Part shown: positions 53,401 to 62,254 of the stretch, piece after piece
Numbering within the stretch: the stretch's first letter is position 1
How the letters are laid out: every line of letters starts with the position of its first letter
Assembly (NCBI GenBank): GCA_963701675.1
Contig: OY969623.1
Coordinates: forward strand, 5,332,001-5,396,000
DNA length: 64,000 nt
DNA from: G963701675 sp963701675
GTDB taxonomy: Bacteria > Planctomycetota > Planctomycetia > Gemmatales > Gemmataceae
Reading direction: 5' to 3'
The notes under the pieces: generated by a model
Database searches by the model: none
What the model saw: the letters and a program-made list of their open reading frames with translations, nothing else
What the model was told of the DNA's origin: nothing
Program-made: the position numbers and the translations under genes

Positions 53401-55797
53401 ACCGCCACCTGCCGATCGGCGTTATCGTAGACCGCTGTCATGCGCTTTCCGAGTGGGTTAATTGTCGCTATCGGTCTCCCGCCCGCATCGAAGACATACG
53501 TTGTTCGATTGGCCAATGGATCGATTGTCGCCACACGTCGGGACAGTCCATCGAATACAGATGTCGTGATCTTACCTAGTGGATTCATCACGCGCGCACG
53601 GTTGCGTGCCGCATCGTAGCCGTAACTCGTGCGATTACCAAGCGGCGTGATGTCGGCTGACAAGCGGCCAGCTGTGTCGTAGATGCTCGTCCAGATTTTC
53701 CCCAGCGGGTTTTGCACCCGTATTCGATTTCCCGCCTTGTCGTAACCGAAGGTCGTGCGATTGTTCAGAGGATCAACGAGGCCTACAAAGCGATTGGCTC
53801 GGTCGTAGACACTGGTGGTGATTTTTCCCAGCGGGTTCATGACTCGAACCCGCTTGCCCACGGCGTCGTAGCCGAATGACGTCCGATTTCCCAATGGATC
53901 GATTACCGCCGTGAGCAAACCATTCGCGTTATATGTTCGCGTAATTACGTGACCGAGGGGATTCTTTACTGTTGCTAGTCGGCAATTGACGTCGTAGGTG
54001 TAGCTGGTTCTCCGGCCGAGCGAGTCGATCCGTGCCGTCGGCCGATTCAGGTTGTCCCGAAGGATCGTCGTAGTATGCCCAAGTGCATTCTGGGTTCGTT
54101 TGCGTTGACTGTTGGAGTCGTATGCGTAGCTCGTCCGCTGTCCGAGCGGATTAATCGCCGATGTGAGTCGCCCCACAGTATCGTAAGTCTGTGACCAGCG
54201 ATGTCCCAGCGGATTGCGAATGGCGGTCAACAGTCCTTGGCCGTCATAGCTATAAGTCGTTCGATTCCCCAGCGGGTCGATTACTCCTGTGCGGCTGCCA
54301 TTGCTGTCCCACAGCAGCGTAGTTCGCTTTCCCAGTGGATTGCGGATGGTCTTGAGCCGGCTGTCGCTGTCGTAGGTGAACGTGTACCGTCCTCCCACCG
54401 TCGGCCGAAGGGTCTTGAGCCGGATGGTATGATCCGTGCTCATCGTCTCATAGGTGTAGGTAGTTCGCCGCCCCTCGCCGTTCTGCACACTTTCCAGCCG
54501 ACTATCTGCATTCCAAGTGTAAGTAACTCGGATCCCGGTCTCCCGCTCTGCCGAGAGAACCAAGTCGCCGTCAAAAGTCAGCGTCGTCCGTGCTCCCCGC
54601 GCGTTGGTGATCGCCGTCTGTGCCCCGTAGGCAAATGTGGTCCGCTGTCCCATGGGCAGCTTGACCACCGTCACCCGTGGCGGCGGATCATCGTAACTGA
54701 AACTCGTGCGGCCGCCCGCGGGATTGGTCCACGCAGTGATTAAGCCATTGGCGTCGTAACGGAATTGCGACACACACAGTTCCGGAGTCGTCACTTGCCT
54801 GAGTCGACCACCCACGATCTGGAAAGTCGTTATTCGCCCCGCCGCGTCTTGAATCCGTCGAAGTTTCTGCGACCCGTCATACGCATAGGTCGTTCGCCGT
54901 CCGAACGGATCGGTAATCGCGCTCACGCGATCACTGCCACCGTCAAAAGACATAGTCCAGCGCTTACCTGTCCGACTTTGGATGTAGTTCAACGGATAGG
55001 CTAAGCCCACACCGGCCTTGTAGACTAACGCCAAACCGTTCGGCTGGATCTCCATATAGCCATCGGTAAGGCTCTTCAGAGCATTGCGGGCTCCCCCGCT
55101 CAGCACATAGTATGATCCGACCTTGCTGCCATACCCGTAGACCGTTCCCTTCCCCGTGGTTATAAAGACGCTACCGCCCGTGCCGGTTGTGATGTTGCGA
55201 ATGAAGGTGCTTAACCAACCGTTCCCATATTCGGAACTCACACCCGCCAACGCGCTGTTGTAAGTCAGAAGCGGCCAGGGATCAAACGGCCCCGTCTTGG
55301 GCCCCCCAACCTGGAACATGACATTACCGGACTGGTTGCCGATCCAAGGTGCCCTGCACGCCCGCGCAGCCACCGGAACAGCCTGCGGGAGCCCACATGG
55401 GGGAAACGGTCTCACCGAGCGAGCCGCCAATTGCATTGATTCCCTGACTAATTCCGCCCCCGCCTCCACCGCCATCGTAGGATGGAGTACTCCCCGGAGG
55501 GCAGGGTTCGTCTGGCGGTCCACAGTCATCAGCGATGGACAGCTCACTATTTACACCTAGCTCCTCCTCGCAACAGGCACTCCCATTGCCACCCGACGAG
55601 TTACCTCCGCTCCCTGAAGCACCTCCACAAGAGTCGGGTTCTGGAGTGGGAGACGGCACGGGACACCCGCATCCTTCGCCGCTACCACCTCCCGAATCGC
55701 CACCCTCTCCTCCTACGCAACAACTAGTGGGTGAGCCAGCTGACGGTGCGTCTGGACAGGGGTCGAGTGGACACGGATAAAACGGCGCCGTTGCCAT
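50421..55797 (-). pseudogene. Rhs/YD-repeat protein 2, frameshifted near the N-terminus
   Basis: The start ATG at 55797 has AGGAGG upstream and gives MATAPFYPCPLDPCPDAPSA with the same Gly/Cys/Pro-rich start as Rhs-1. At 55351 one extra G (GGTGCCCTG where copy 1 has GGTCCCTG) ends the frame after 157 residues. Without it the protein would be ~1791 residues. The remaining frame runs from within the N-terminal region through ~55 YD repeats and RARHYTPIQARFISVDPAGY with NNPVNHSDPSG. The last ~176 residues are a tip unrelated to that of Rhs-1: a Pro-rich linker (QDPPPPEPPKGGDTPKPPG), then a Cys-containing beta-rich domain (GCYELQVNVGSYNI, FTWDAAFSVGVCCKVKK). It may be silent, phase-variable or an assembly error. 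Confidence 0.85.
54193..55543 (-). repeat. Near-identical Rhs tract, copy 2 (pairs with 33119-34474)
   Basis: Same as copy 1 except for loss of 6 bp (TCCCGG region, removing GP from DDPGPPPR) and one inserted base at 55351. Divergence on both flanks is abrupt. Confidence 0.85.
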
Positions 55798-56549
55798 CAG
55801 AATTCCTCCTACACACGGCCGTGCGCAACCGCTTTCTCACAATGAGCGATAGACAACTTGGAATCTAGGGGCGACACAGAGGCGTACAGGAAAAATGATG
55901 CGCAGATTCTGTTCGACGCAAGAAAAGACATTATCCATTGCAGCAGGTAGAAATGGCGGCGACATCGGTGCCAGTCCCTCGGAGTTGCCGTCCACGGCCG
56001 TCGGAATCAGCCATGCTCCGGCAAGTTGACGACGACGACCGCAGATCAAGTGACCCAAACCAACAGCTTCGTCGCCACTGGCCAAGAAGTGGTGGCGCAA
56101 TGCATGATCTATTAACTGAGTGTAGCGGTTGTCACCTACCTGCGTCAACGAGACTCTCATAAAAAGGGTTGTCACCTGTCACAACGCCAAGCGCCTGACA
56201 ACGGACAGTCGTGATGCGGGCCCGTTCGGATGAATCTGCTCGAAATGATCATGTCGAGCTTGAACTGAATCGCGCATCGCTTTGGCAACGAACTCGGTAT
56301 GTGGGGAGTTACGCGAAACCGCCAGTTTCTGTTTGACTTGAGACATGGAGGTATGTACGAAGAATCTTGCGTCCGCGTGCTGCCTTTTAGTCGGGTCGCC
56401 GTATTGTTGAAAGCACACTCGTGGTGGCATTGCAGTGCCACCGTCGCGAGATTTAAGGACAACAAATCCTCGCAAACCCAGTCTGGCTGCCGGAGAGCAG
56501 AGAACTCTTAAGATTTCGTTAACGGGTTTATGCTAGCCTAAAATGAGGG
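55798..56549. other. Upstream region of Rhs-2 and of the first relaxase
   Basis: Contains the second copy of the Rhs upstream block (55950-56340) and an AT-rich 100 bp before the relaxase start (GATTTCGTTAACGGG...). No independent gene is supported; the minus frame at 55837-56175 shares about 40 codons with a frame at 34937-35122. Confidence 0.5.
55950..56340 (-). repeat. Duplicated Rhs upstream block, copy 2
   Basis: Pairs with 34871-35275. Both contain CAACAGCTTCGTCGCCACTG, CTACCTGCGTCAACGAGACT and CTGACAACGGACAGTCGTGA. Confidence 0.75.
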
Positions 56550-59180
56550 GTGATCCGCATCACCCAACAGGACAGCTCCAAGGACGCGAAGCGATATTAC
56601 GCGACGGCAGACTATTACAGCGAAGGACAGGAACTTGTCGGTTTATGGGGCGGCAAAGGGGCGGCGAGGCTAGGGCTCGAAGGCACAGTAGACAAGCTCT
56701 CGTTCGAGCGGCTGTGCGATAATCTTCACCCGCAAACTGGCGATAAACTCACCGTGCGGACGCGCTCGCAACGCACGGTCGGCTACGATTTCACATTCTC
56801 GGTGCCCAAATCCGTCTCGCTGCTTTATGGGCTGAGCGGCGATGAGAAACTCCTCGACTCCTTCCGCTCGGCTGTCGGTGAAACCATGCGGGAAATGGAG
56901 ACCGAGATGAAGACGCGCGTCCGAAGGAAGGGCGTTGAGGTCGACCGTACCAGCGGAAACATGGTCTGGGCGGAATTCATCCACACCACGTCGCGGCCGG
57001 TGAACGGTATTCCCGATCCCCAGCTCCATGCCCATGTCTTTGTCTTCAACACGACCTGGGATGAGGCGGAGAAACGTTGGAAGGCGGGGCAGTTTCGGGA
57101 ACTGAAACGTGACGCACCGTATTTTCAGGCGGCGTTCCGCGTGCGGCTGGCCAACCGGCTTCAGGACTTAGGCTTTGGCATCACCCGTAAGCGGGACGAT
57201 TTCGAGATTGCTGGAATACCGACTGACGTGCTTAAGCGATTTTCGCGGCGGACCGCCCTGATTGAAAAGGTGGCGGCCGAGCGGGGCATTCTGGACCCTG
57301 ACCGCAAGGCCGAGCTTGGGGCGGAGACGCGTGAGAAGAAAGGCCCGGCGCTTTCGTGGGAGAAGCTGCGGAAGGAATGGCAGGCTCGTTTGACGCTCGA
57401 CGAACGCGAAAGGATCGCTGCCGTGAATGCTCGGAAGCAGGCGATCGTCAGACCTCAGTGCAAAGAGCAGCCGGCGGTGGATCATGCCATCGAGCACAGT
57501 TTCGTGCGTGAGGCGGTGGTTCCGGAACGCAAGCTTGTGACCGAAGCTTTGAAACAAGGCCTGGGCGCCGTGACGGTGGAAGATGTGACCCGCGAAGTGA
57601 GCAAACGGCCTCTGGTCCGCAGCGAAGTGGACGGGCGGCGGATGGCGACAACCAGGGAAATGGTATCGCTCGAATCCCGCCTCGTGGATTTTGCCCGCAA
57701 AGGACGCGGGCGTTGCCGACCGCTGGGCGATCCCAAACGGCCCTGCTCCCGCGAATGGTTCACCCAAGGTCAGAAAGCAGCCGTGCGTCACGTGTTTGGC
57801 TCCCGCGACCGCGTCATCATCATCCGGGGTGTGGCGGGAACGGGTAAGACGACTTTGGAGCGGGAGATTGGCGAGGCGCTGGCCCAAGCCGGGCGGCCGG
57901 TCGTGGCTTTGGCCCAATCGGTAAAGGCCAGTCGCGAAGTGCTCCGTGAGGAAGCCGGATTTGAGAGCGCCGACACCGTGGCGAGATTCCTACGAGACGA
58001 AGCCATGCAGAAGACTGTAAGCGGCGGCGTCATTCTCGTGGATGAAGCCAGCCAGCTTGGCACACGGGACATGCTCAAACTGTTTGACGCAGCCGAAACC
58101 CTCAATGCTCGCGTGGTGCTAGTGGGTGACCGCAAACAGCACCGCAGCGTGACCGCTGGCGAGCCGTTGAAACTTCTGGAAGAAATGGCGGGACTCAAGG
58201 TCGCGGAAGTCACGGAGATTCTGCGGCAGCAAGGCACTTACAAGAAGGCGGCGCAGTATTTGAGCGAAATGAAAACGAAAGAAGGATTCGAGGAGTTGGA
58301 CAAGCTCGGCTGGATCAGGCAGCTTGCCGATGGCGACCGCAACCAGCAACTGGCTCACGCTTACCTGGCTGCCGTTTCCGAGAAGAAGCGCGATGGACAA
58401 GCGAAGTCGGCCCTAGTTGTGTCGCCGACGCACGCCGAAGGCAATCGGATCACCGAGGCTATTCGCGCCGGGCTTAAGGAGAAAAGCAAGCTTGGGAAGG
58501 AACGCGTAGTCAAGGCATGGGTGCCGTTGCACTTGACCGACGCCCAGAAGGCCGACGCCACTGAATACGATGCAGCGGATTTGGTTCAATTCCACCAGAA
58601 TGCTCCGGCTTATGTTAAAGGCACACGGCTCATCGTAGGCGATAGCGTCAAGGTGCCGACGGAGCTTGCCAAGCGGTTCGAGGTGTACCGGCCCATCGAA
58701 CTTGTGCTGGCGATGGGCGACCGCGTCCGGCTCACGGCTGGCGGCAAGACCAAGGACGGCAAGCATCGCTTGAACAACGGCGCGCTGTTTACCGTGCGGG
58801 GCTTTACCAAACGCGGCGACATCATCATGGCTAATGGTTGGGTGATCGACCGCGACTTTGGTCATTTAACGCACGGCTATGTGATCACCAGCCACGCCAG
58901 CCAAGGCGTGACGGTCGATAAGGTTTTCGTCGCCATCTCTAGCGAATCATTGCCCGCGACCTGCGAGCGCACTGCTTATGTCGCGGCCACGCGTGGCAAG
59001 GAACAGGCTCTGATATTCACCGATGACCGCAAGGAACTGCTGAAAGCGGTTAGCCGCCGCGACGATCCGCTGTCGGCAACCGAGCTTGCCGAATCCACCA
59101 AGCAGCCGCCAGCGTCACATCCGCCCCATAAGCCGGTTTCTGTCAAAGACGCCGAGCAAGGGCCGGATTATGACCGATAA
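56550..59180 (+). CDS. MobF-type conjugative relaxase-helicase (TrwC/TraI-like), first copy
   Basis: 876 residues. The start is a GTG (MIRITQQDSSKDAKRYYATA) immediately after an in-frame TGA, so no longer start exists; GAGGG abuts it. The relaxase domain (1-300) has the N-terminal Tyr pair Y16-Y17, FTFSVPKSVSLLYGL and the three-His metal site H145, H160, H162 (FIHTTSRPVNG, DPQLHAHVFVFN). The helicase part has Walker A RGVAGTGKTTL (about 427-435), Walker B ILVDEASQLG and the RecD-like end SHASQGVTVDKVFVAISSES, CERTAYVAATRGKEQALIF. It would nick and unwind DNA for conjugative transfer. It overlaps the next gene by 11 nt. Confidence 0.93.
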   Translation: MIRITQQDSSKDAKRYYATADYYSEGQELVGLWGGKGAARLGLEGTVDKLSFERLCDNLHPQTGDKLTVRTRSQRTVGYDFTFSVPKSVSLLYGLSGDEKLLDSFRSAVGETMREMETEMKTRVRRKGVEVDRTSGNMVWAEFIHTTSRPVNGIPDPQLHAHVFVFNTTWDEAEKRWKAGQFRELKRDAPYFQAAFRVRLANRLQDLGFGITRKRDDFEIAGIPTDVLKRFSRRTALIEKVAAERGILDPDRKAELGAETREKKGPALSWEKLRKEWQARLTLDERERIAAVNARKQAIVRPQCKEQPAVDHAIEHSFVREAVVPERKLVTEALKQGLGAVTVEDVTREVSKRPLVRSEVDGRRMATTREMVSLESRLVDFARKGRGRCRPLGDPKRPCSREWFTQGQKAAVRHVFGSRDRVIIIRGVAGTGKTTLEREIGEALAQAGRPVVALAQSVKASREVLREEAGFESADTVARFLRDEAMQKTVSGGVILVDEASQLGTRDMLKLFDAAETLNARVVLVGDRKQHRSVTAGEPLKLLEEMAGLKVAEVTEILRQQGTYKKAAQYLSEMKTKEGFEELDKLGWIRQLADGDRNQQLAHAYLAAVSEKKRDGQAKSALVVSPTHAEGNRITEAIRAGLKEKSKLGKERVVKAWVPLHLTDAQKADATEYDAADLVQFHQNAPAYVKGTRLIVGDSVKVPTELAKRFEVYRPIELVLAMGDRVRLTAGGKTKDGKHRLNNGALFTVRGFTKRGDIIMANGWVIDRDFGHLTHGYVITSHASQGVTVDKVFVAISSESLPATCERTAYVAATRGKEQALIFTDDRKELLKAVSRRDDPLSATELAESTKQPPASHPPHKPVSVKDAEQGPDYDR

Positions 59181-59691
59181 GCCGACCTATAAGGATCGAT
59201 TGCGGTCGATGAGCCACGAGAGCAGGAATTCCGGCGGCCGGCTCAAAGACGATGCCGACGGCGAGGAAGGCGAAGCGTCGTGCCGGGCTTTCGGCTACTT
59301 AAGGGGCATCCGCGACCATGCCAGCGCCGTGGAGTTCCGCTTCCGCGACGGCAACAGCACTTGGTTCCCTTACTCCTGGCTTGGGCCGTGCCGGTACGAT
59401 CCATCAGAGGGCTTGCTGCTGAAGTTCTCAGGCGATCTTGTGTATCTCGTGCTGATTCGGGGGAGCAACCTCGACCGACCGCTCAACAAGGGCGCCGTGA
59501 ACCTGACGCATGCCGGGTTGCAGCGCCATCGCCTGGTCTGGGTTCGTGAGATGAGCCCGGAAGAGATTCGGCAAGTGGGAGAGGATGGACCCACGATTGA
59601 CAGCATTGAAGTGGCGGAATTTGAGTCGCAAGCAGAGGTCAAGACCTGGATGCGAAAATATGCACCATCATTTCTTGATGACCAAGGCTGA
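59170..59691 (+). CDS. Hypothetical protein co-encoded with the relaxase
   Basis: 173 residues from MTDKPTYKDRLRSMSHESRN at 59170, overlapping the relaxase stop. The first 35 residues are polar and acidic; then EASCRAFGYLRGIRDHASAV, EFRFRDGNSTWFPYSWLGPC, LLLKFSGDLVYLVLIRGSNL and HRLVWVREMSPEEIRQVGED. The WFPYSWLGP...LLLKFSGDLVYLV region looks like a compact beta domain. No family is recognised. Coupling to the relaxase suggests a mobilisation accessory or a passenger of the mobile region. Confidence 0.7.
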   Translation: MTDKPTYKDRLRSMSHESRNSGGRLKDDADGEEGEASCRAFGYLRGIRDHASAVEFRFRDGNSTWFPYSWLGPCRYDPSEGLLLKFSGDLVYLVLIRGSNLDRPLNKGAVNLTHAGLQRHRLVWVREMSPEEIRQVGEDGPTIDSIEVAEFESQAEVKTWMRKYAPSFLDDQG

Positions 59692-59837
59692 GTGTCGAGA
59701 GCACTTCACACCGGCACCTTCTTGCCAAGCATCCTTTTCAATCGCACCGATCCTTGAAAGGTTTAGGAGCGCATAACGAAATAGAATAAGGAGGTGCAGT
59801 TGATTTCGTGGCGAGTCGAAATGGAGGAATACACACA

Positions 59838-60269
59838 ATGGTGCCTGTGACACTCTCGGGTTCTATTTCGCAAGGCGAGTTGGTGGAACTTCATGCGTAT
59901 TGTCGAAAAACGTTCGGTGACGACTTGGAGGTGCGTCCTGAGCCGAAATCCTTTGGGATTGAGCTCGACGCGGCTGGCGCAATCTCTGGAGTAGTTGCAT
60001 GTATAGTCGCAGTCATCTCGCTTTGCTACCAGATTATTCAACGTGGGGGGAAAACTAATTGGTCGCTTGCTCGGCTCAGCGAAGAGGTTTCGACGGAATG
60101 TGCGCGACGAGGACTCCCCGAAGTTAAGATTACTTCGCTGATCAACTTCGATGCACTTCTAAATTCGTCGAGAGAACCGTGTAAACTCAAGGCGGCAACC
60201 CCTGAGGGAGTCGAGATAGAAATGTATGTATTTAGCGACGGCACAAAATACGCCATCGAGGTGAGATGA
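59838..60269 (+). CDS. Small protein with one transmembrane helix, first gene of a two-gene unit
   Basis: 143 residues from MVPVTLSGSISQGELVELHAY at 59838, preceded by GGAGG about 10 nt upstream; an upstream start at 59808 lies before that site. Residues 46-70 form a hydrophobic segment (AGAISGVVACIVAVISLCYQII) that is probably a single membrane helix. The N-terminal 45 residues look like a small soluble domain (ELVELHAYCRKTFGDDLEVR). The C-terminal ~70 residues (WSLARLSEEVSTECARRGLP, KLKAATPEGVEIEMYVFSDG) form another. It ends 9 nt before the next gene. The layout resembles membrane adaptor proteins of conflict systems, but no relative is known to me. Confidence 0.65.
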   Translation: MVPVTLSGSISQGELVELHAYCRKTFGDDLEVRPEPKSFGIELDAAGAISGVVACIVAVISLCYQIIQRGGKTNWSLARLSEEVSTECARRGLPEVKITSLINFDALLNSSREPCKLKAATPEGVEIEMYVFSDGTKYAIEVR

Positions 60270-60278
60270 AGGTTCGTT

Positions 60279-61940
60279 ATGAGACGCCGGGATGTCGAAT
60301 TCCAAGTGATTGGCGGATTCCATGATGGTGTCCGCACACGCGTGGTGGACGCGGCGATGGAGAGCCCGCTAATAACGTTCCACGAGGCGATGCACGGGCA
60401 GATCTTCCGGGAGACGCCTGATGGCCAAGTGCATAGAGCCTGCTGCTTAGCTCTTGAACATAACTTGGTTTCGGGGAAGCTGAGAGAAGCGGTCACCGAG
60501 TCAGTTTCTTGCTTTTATAAAGCCGCTCGCTTGCCGCACGAGTCGTTCGCGACATACCTGTCCATCAAATTGATGCCGCCTTCAGCAGAGCCGGCTTTAC
60601 TGGCTCAACTTAGCCATAAGTACGTGCGTTATTTTCGTCTCCTTGCTAATATCGTCGACGCGCGCTTTACGTCGCACTACTTGCAGTTCCTGATCGCGTG
60701 GAACTGCGCGGTGGCTGTGTTTTCTTCACCGCTTTTTGAGCGATTCCCCACTCTTGATCTAAGTGTCCCGATTCGGCTTACCGACGACGAGAATCCGAGG
60801 CGTCGGTTTGGGAGCTTGCTTTCAGTGCTGAGAAATGCTGATGTTACCAGCCTAAGAAAACACTTGGAGACAACTGCCCGAGATTCCTGCGAAAGGCATG
60901 GTTTTGCCTACTGGGACATATTCTCGGAATTGGCCTGGTTTAATAGGACCTATTCTGACGGAAAGTACTCTGAGGAGCCAGAAGTGCTGGAACAAGCTCT
61001 GTCAGAAGCCATGCGTCAATGGCTGCAATCAAATGTGCCATTCACATTTTTGCATGGCGCACGCTTTGTAGCCGCGTTTGAAGGTGTGCAGAAGGCGATG
61101 TTAGAGAAATTGAATCTCCGTGTGACGGATTGGAGCGAACTAGGTGTCAAAGGTGCGAATCTGAAAGGCGACACAGTACGGCGAGCAGCGTTGGAATCGG
61201 AATCGCGCATTGTTAATACGAAGTTTCGCCGCTTAAACAAAGGCAATGGCGGTGTTTTGCTTTCTGACGTGGTCTTTGAAAGAATTTCAACATTCGGAGT
61301 GTATTCCTCGTTTCCTCCCCAACGCAATCTGGCGAATTGGTTCGTACTCGCTTGGACGAGAGGTGCAGGGGATGCTGAACGTGGGCCTGACCAGGCCGCC
61401 GAATTCGAGCGGGAGGAAGTAGTCGCCTTTCTAGAGAAATGGATTTACAGAAATGAGAAGGGACTTCCTGTGCCAACGCCGCGCGTCATACTTCTCGCTG
61501 TTCAAGGATTCGAGGAAGTGGATCGAATAATGGCCGTAACGGATTCTATTCTTTGCCGTCATGAGGAGCTTTTCACCAAGCTATGCTGGTACTGGTGGAC
61601 CGGGTTTTATGACATTTATAGAACTCACGCGGACGGAGGACTGCTTGCCGGACGAATCGACACCAAAGGCTATTTGCAATATGCGAACGCCGATTTGCAA
61701 GAAATGTTATGGCGCTACAACGGATTAATGGTTAAGGTGCTTCATTACGGGAAGCAACTTGGGGCCGGGTGGCATATGCGGGCATTCCCGTCCGCCTCCG
61801 CTGGTCCCCTTCTCCTCCTTGAGAATGCGCTGATCAAGAGTGGCAAGTTGCAGCGAATGCCTCATGATCTGATGCAGCAATTTGTACCGCTCGCAACACA
61901 TGCACTCCGTGGAGCAAAGACATTGTGGCCGGAATATTGA
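60279..61940 (+). CDS. Unknown 553-residue protein with an HEAMH motif, second gene of a two-gene unit
   Basis: 553 residues from MRRRDVEFQVIGGFHDGVRT, with AAGG about 6 nt upstream. Residues 35-39 are HEAMH in LITFHEAMHGQIFRETPDGQ, a match to the HExxH zinc-protease motif, with a further His at VHRACC. After it the protein is mostly helical: LREAVTESVSCFYKAARLPH, ESFATYLSIKLMPPSAEPAL, LQFLIAWNCAVAVFSSPLFE, WWTGFYDIYRTHADGGLLAG. No signal peptide or known domain. Third zinc ligand cannot be assigned. With the upstream one-TM protein it forms a unit inserted between two relaxase genes, the type of place where defence or competition genes accumulate. Function unknown. Confidence 0.7.
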   Translation: MRRRDVEFQVIGGFHDGVRTRVVDAAMESPLITFHEAMHGQIFRETPDGQVHRACCLALEHNLVSGKLREAVTESVSCFYKAARLPHESFATYLSIKLMPPSAEPALLAQLSHKYVRYFRLLANIVDARFTSHYLQFLIAWNCAVAVFSSPLFERFPTLDLSVPIRLTDDENPRRRFGSLLSVLRNADVTSLRKHLETTARDSCERHGFAYWDIFSELAWFNRTYSDGKYSEEPEVLEQALSEAMRQWLQSNVPFTFLHGARFVAAFEGVQKAMLEKLNLRVTDWSELGVKGANLKGDTVRRAALESESRIVNTKFRRLNKGNGGVLLSDVVFERISTFGVYSSFPPQRNLANWFVLAWTRGAGDAERGPDQAAEFEREEVVAFLEKWIYRNEKGLPVPTPRVILLAVQGFEEVDRIMAVTDSILCRHEELFTKLCWYWWTGFYDIYRTHADGGLLAGRIDTKGYLQYANADLQEMLWRYNGLMVKVLHYGKQLGAGWHMRAFPSASAGPLLLLENALIKSGKLQRMPHDLMQQFVPLATHALRGAKTLWPEY

Positions 61941-62254
61941 TAAGGAAGAGCGGGCCGATCTAGAAAGCCCGCGGTCCAGTGTGAGGGTCACAAGGCGCCC
62001 GACAAATGGGCGTCCTCTGAGAATCTGTGAAAGGCGTGGGCGATTCCCTTCGAGGCCTCAATCAGCATTAATTCTCCTGACACGCTTCCTCGCTTAGCTT
62101 ACGAAAATCGGATTTCTTTCCCCGTAGCGAAAGACTTTTCTCCACAAAAACTTGCACGGTGCATAAATGACCTCTGCCTTGCAGAGGGGTGGGGTGTGAA
62201 AGCTTTCCTCTTCTTTGAGGGCGTATGATGGCTCTGCTTGCGAGGGGCCATTAG
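61941..62254. other. Intergenic region before the second relaxase
   Basis: No gene seen. Contains an imperfect hairpin (AGGCGCCC/GGGCGTCCT near 61992-62016) that may end the preceding operon, and AT-richer DNA near 62100-62160 that could hold a promoter. Confidence 0.4.

Noticed and set aside
57168..57917. 249-codon minus frame opposite the first relaxase
   Set aside because: Antisense to a clear MobF gene; His/Arg/Pro-rich composition typical of shadows.
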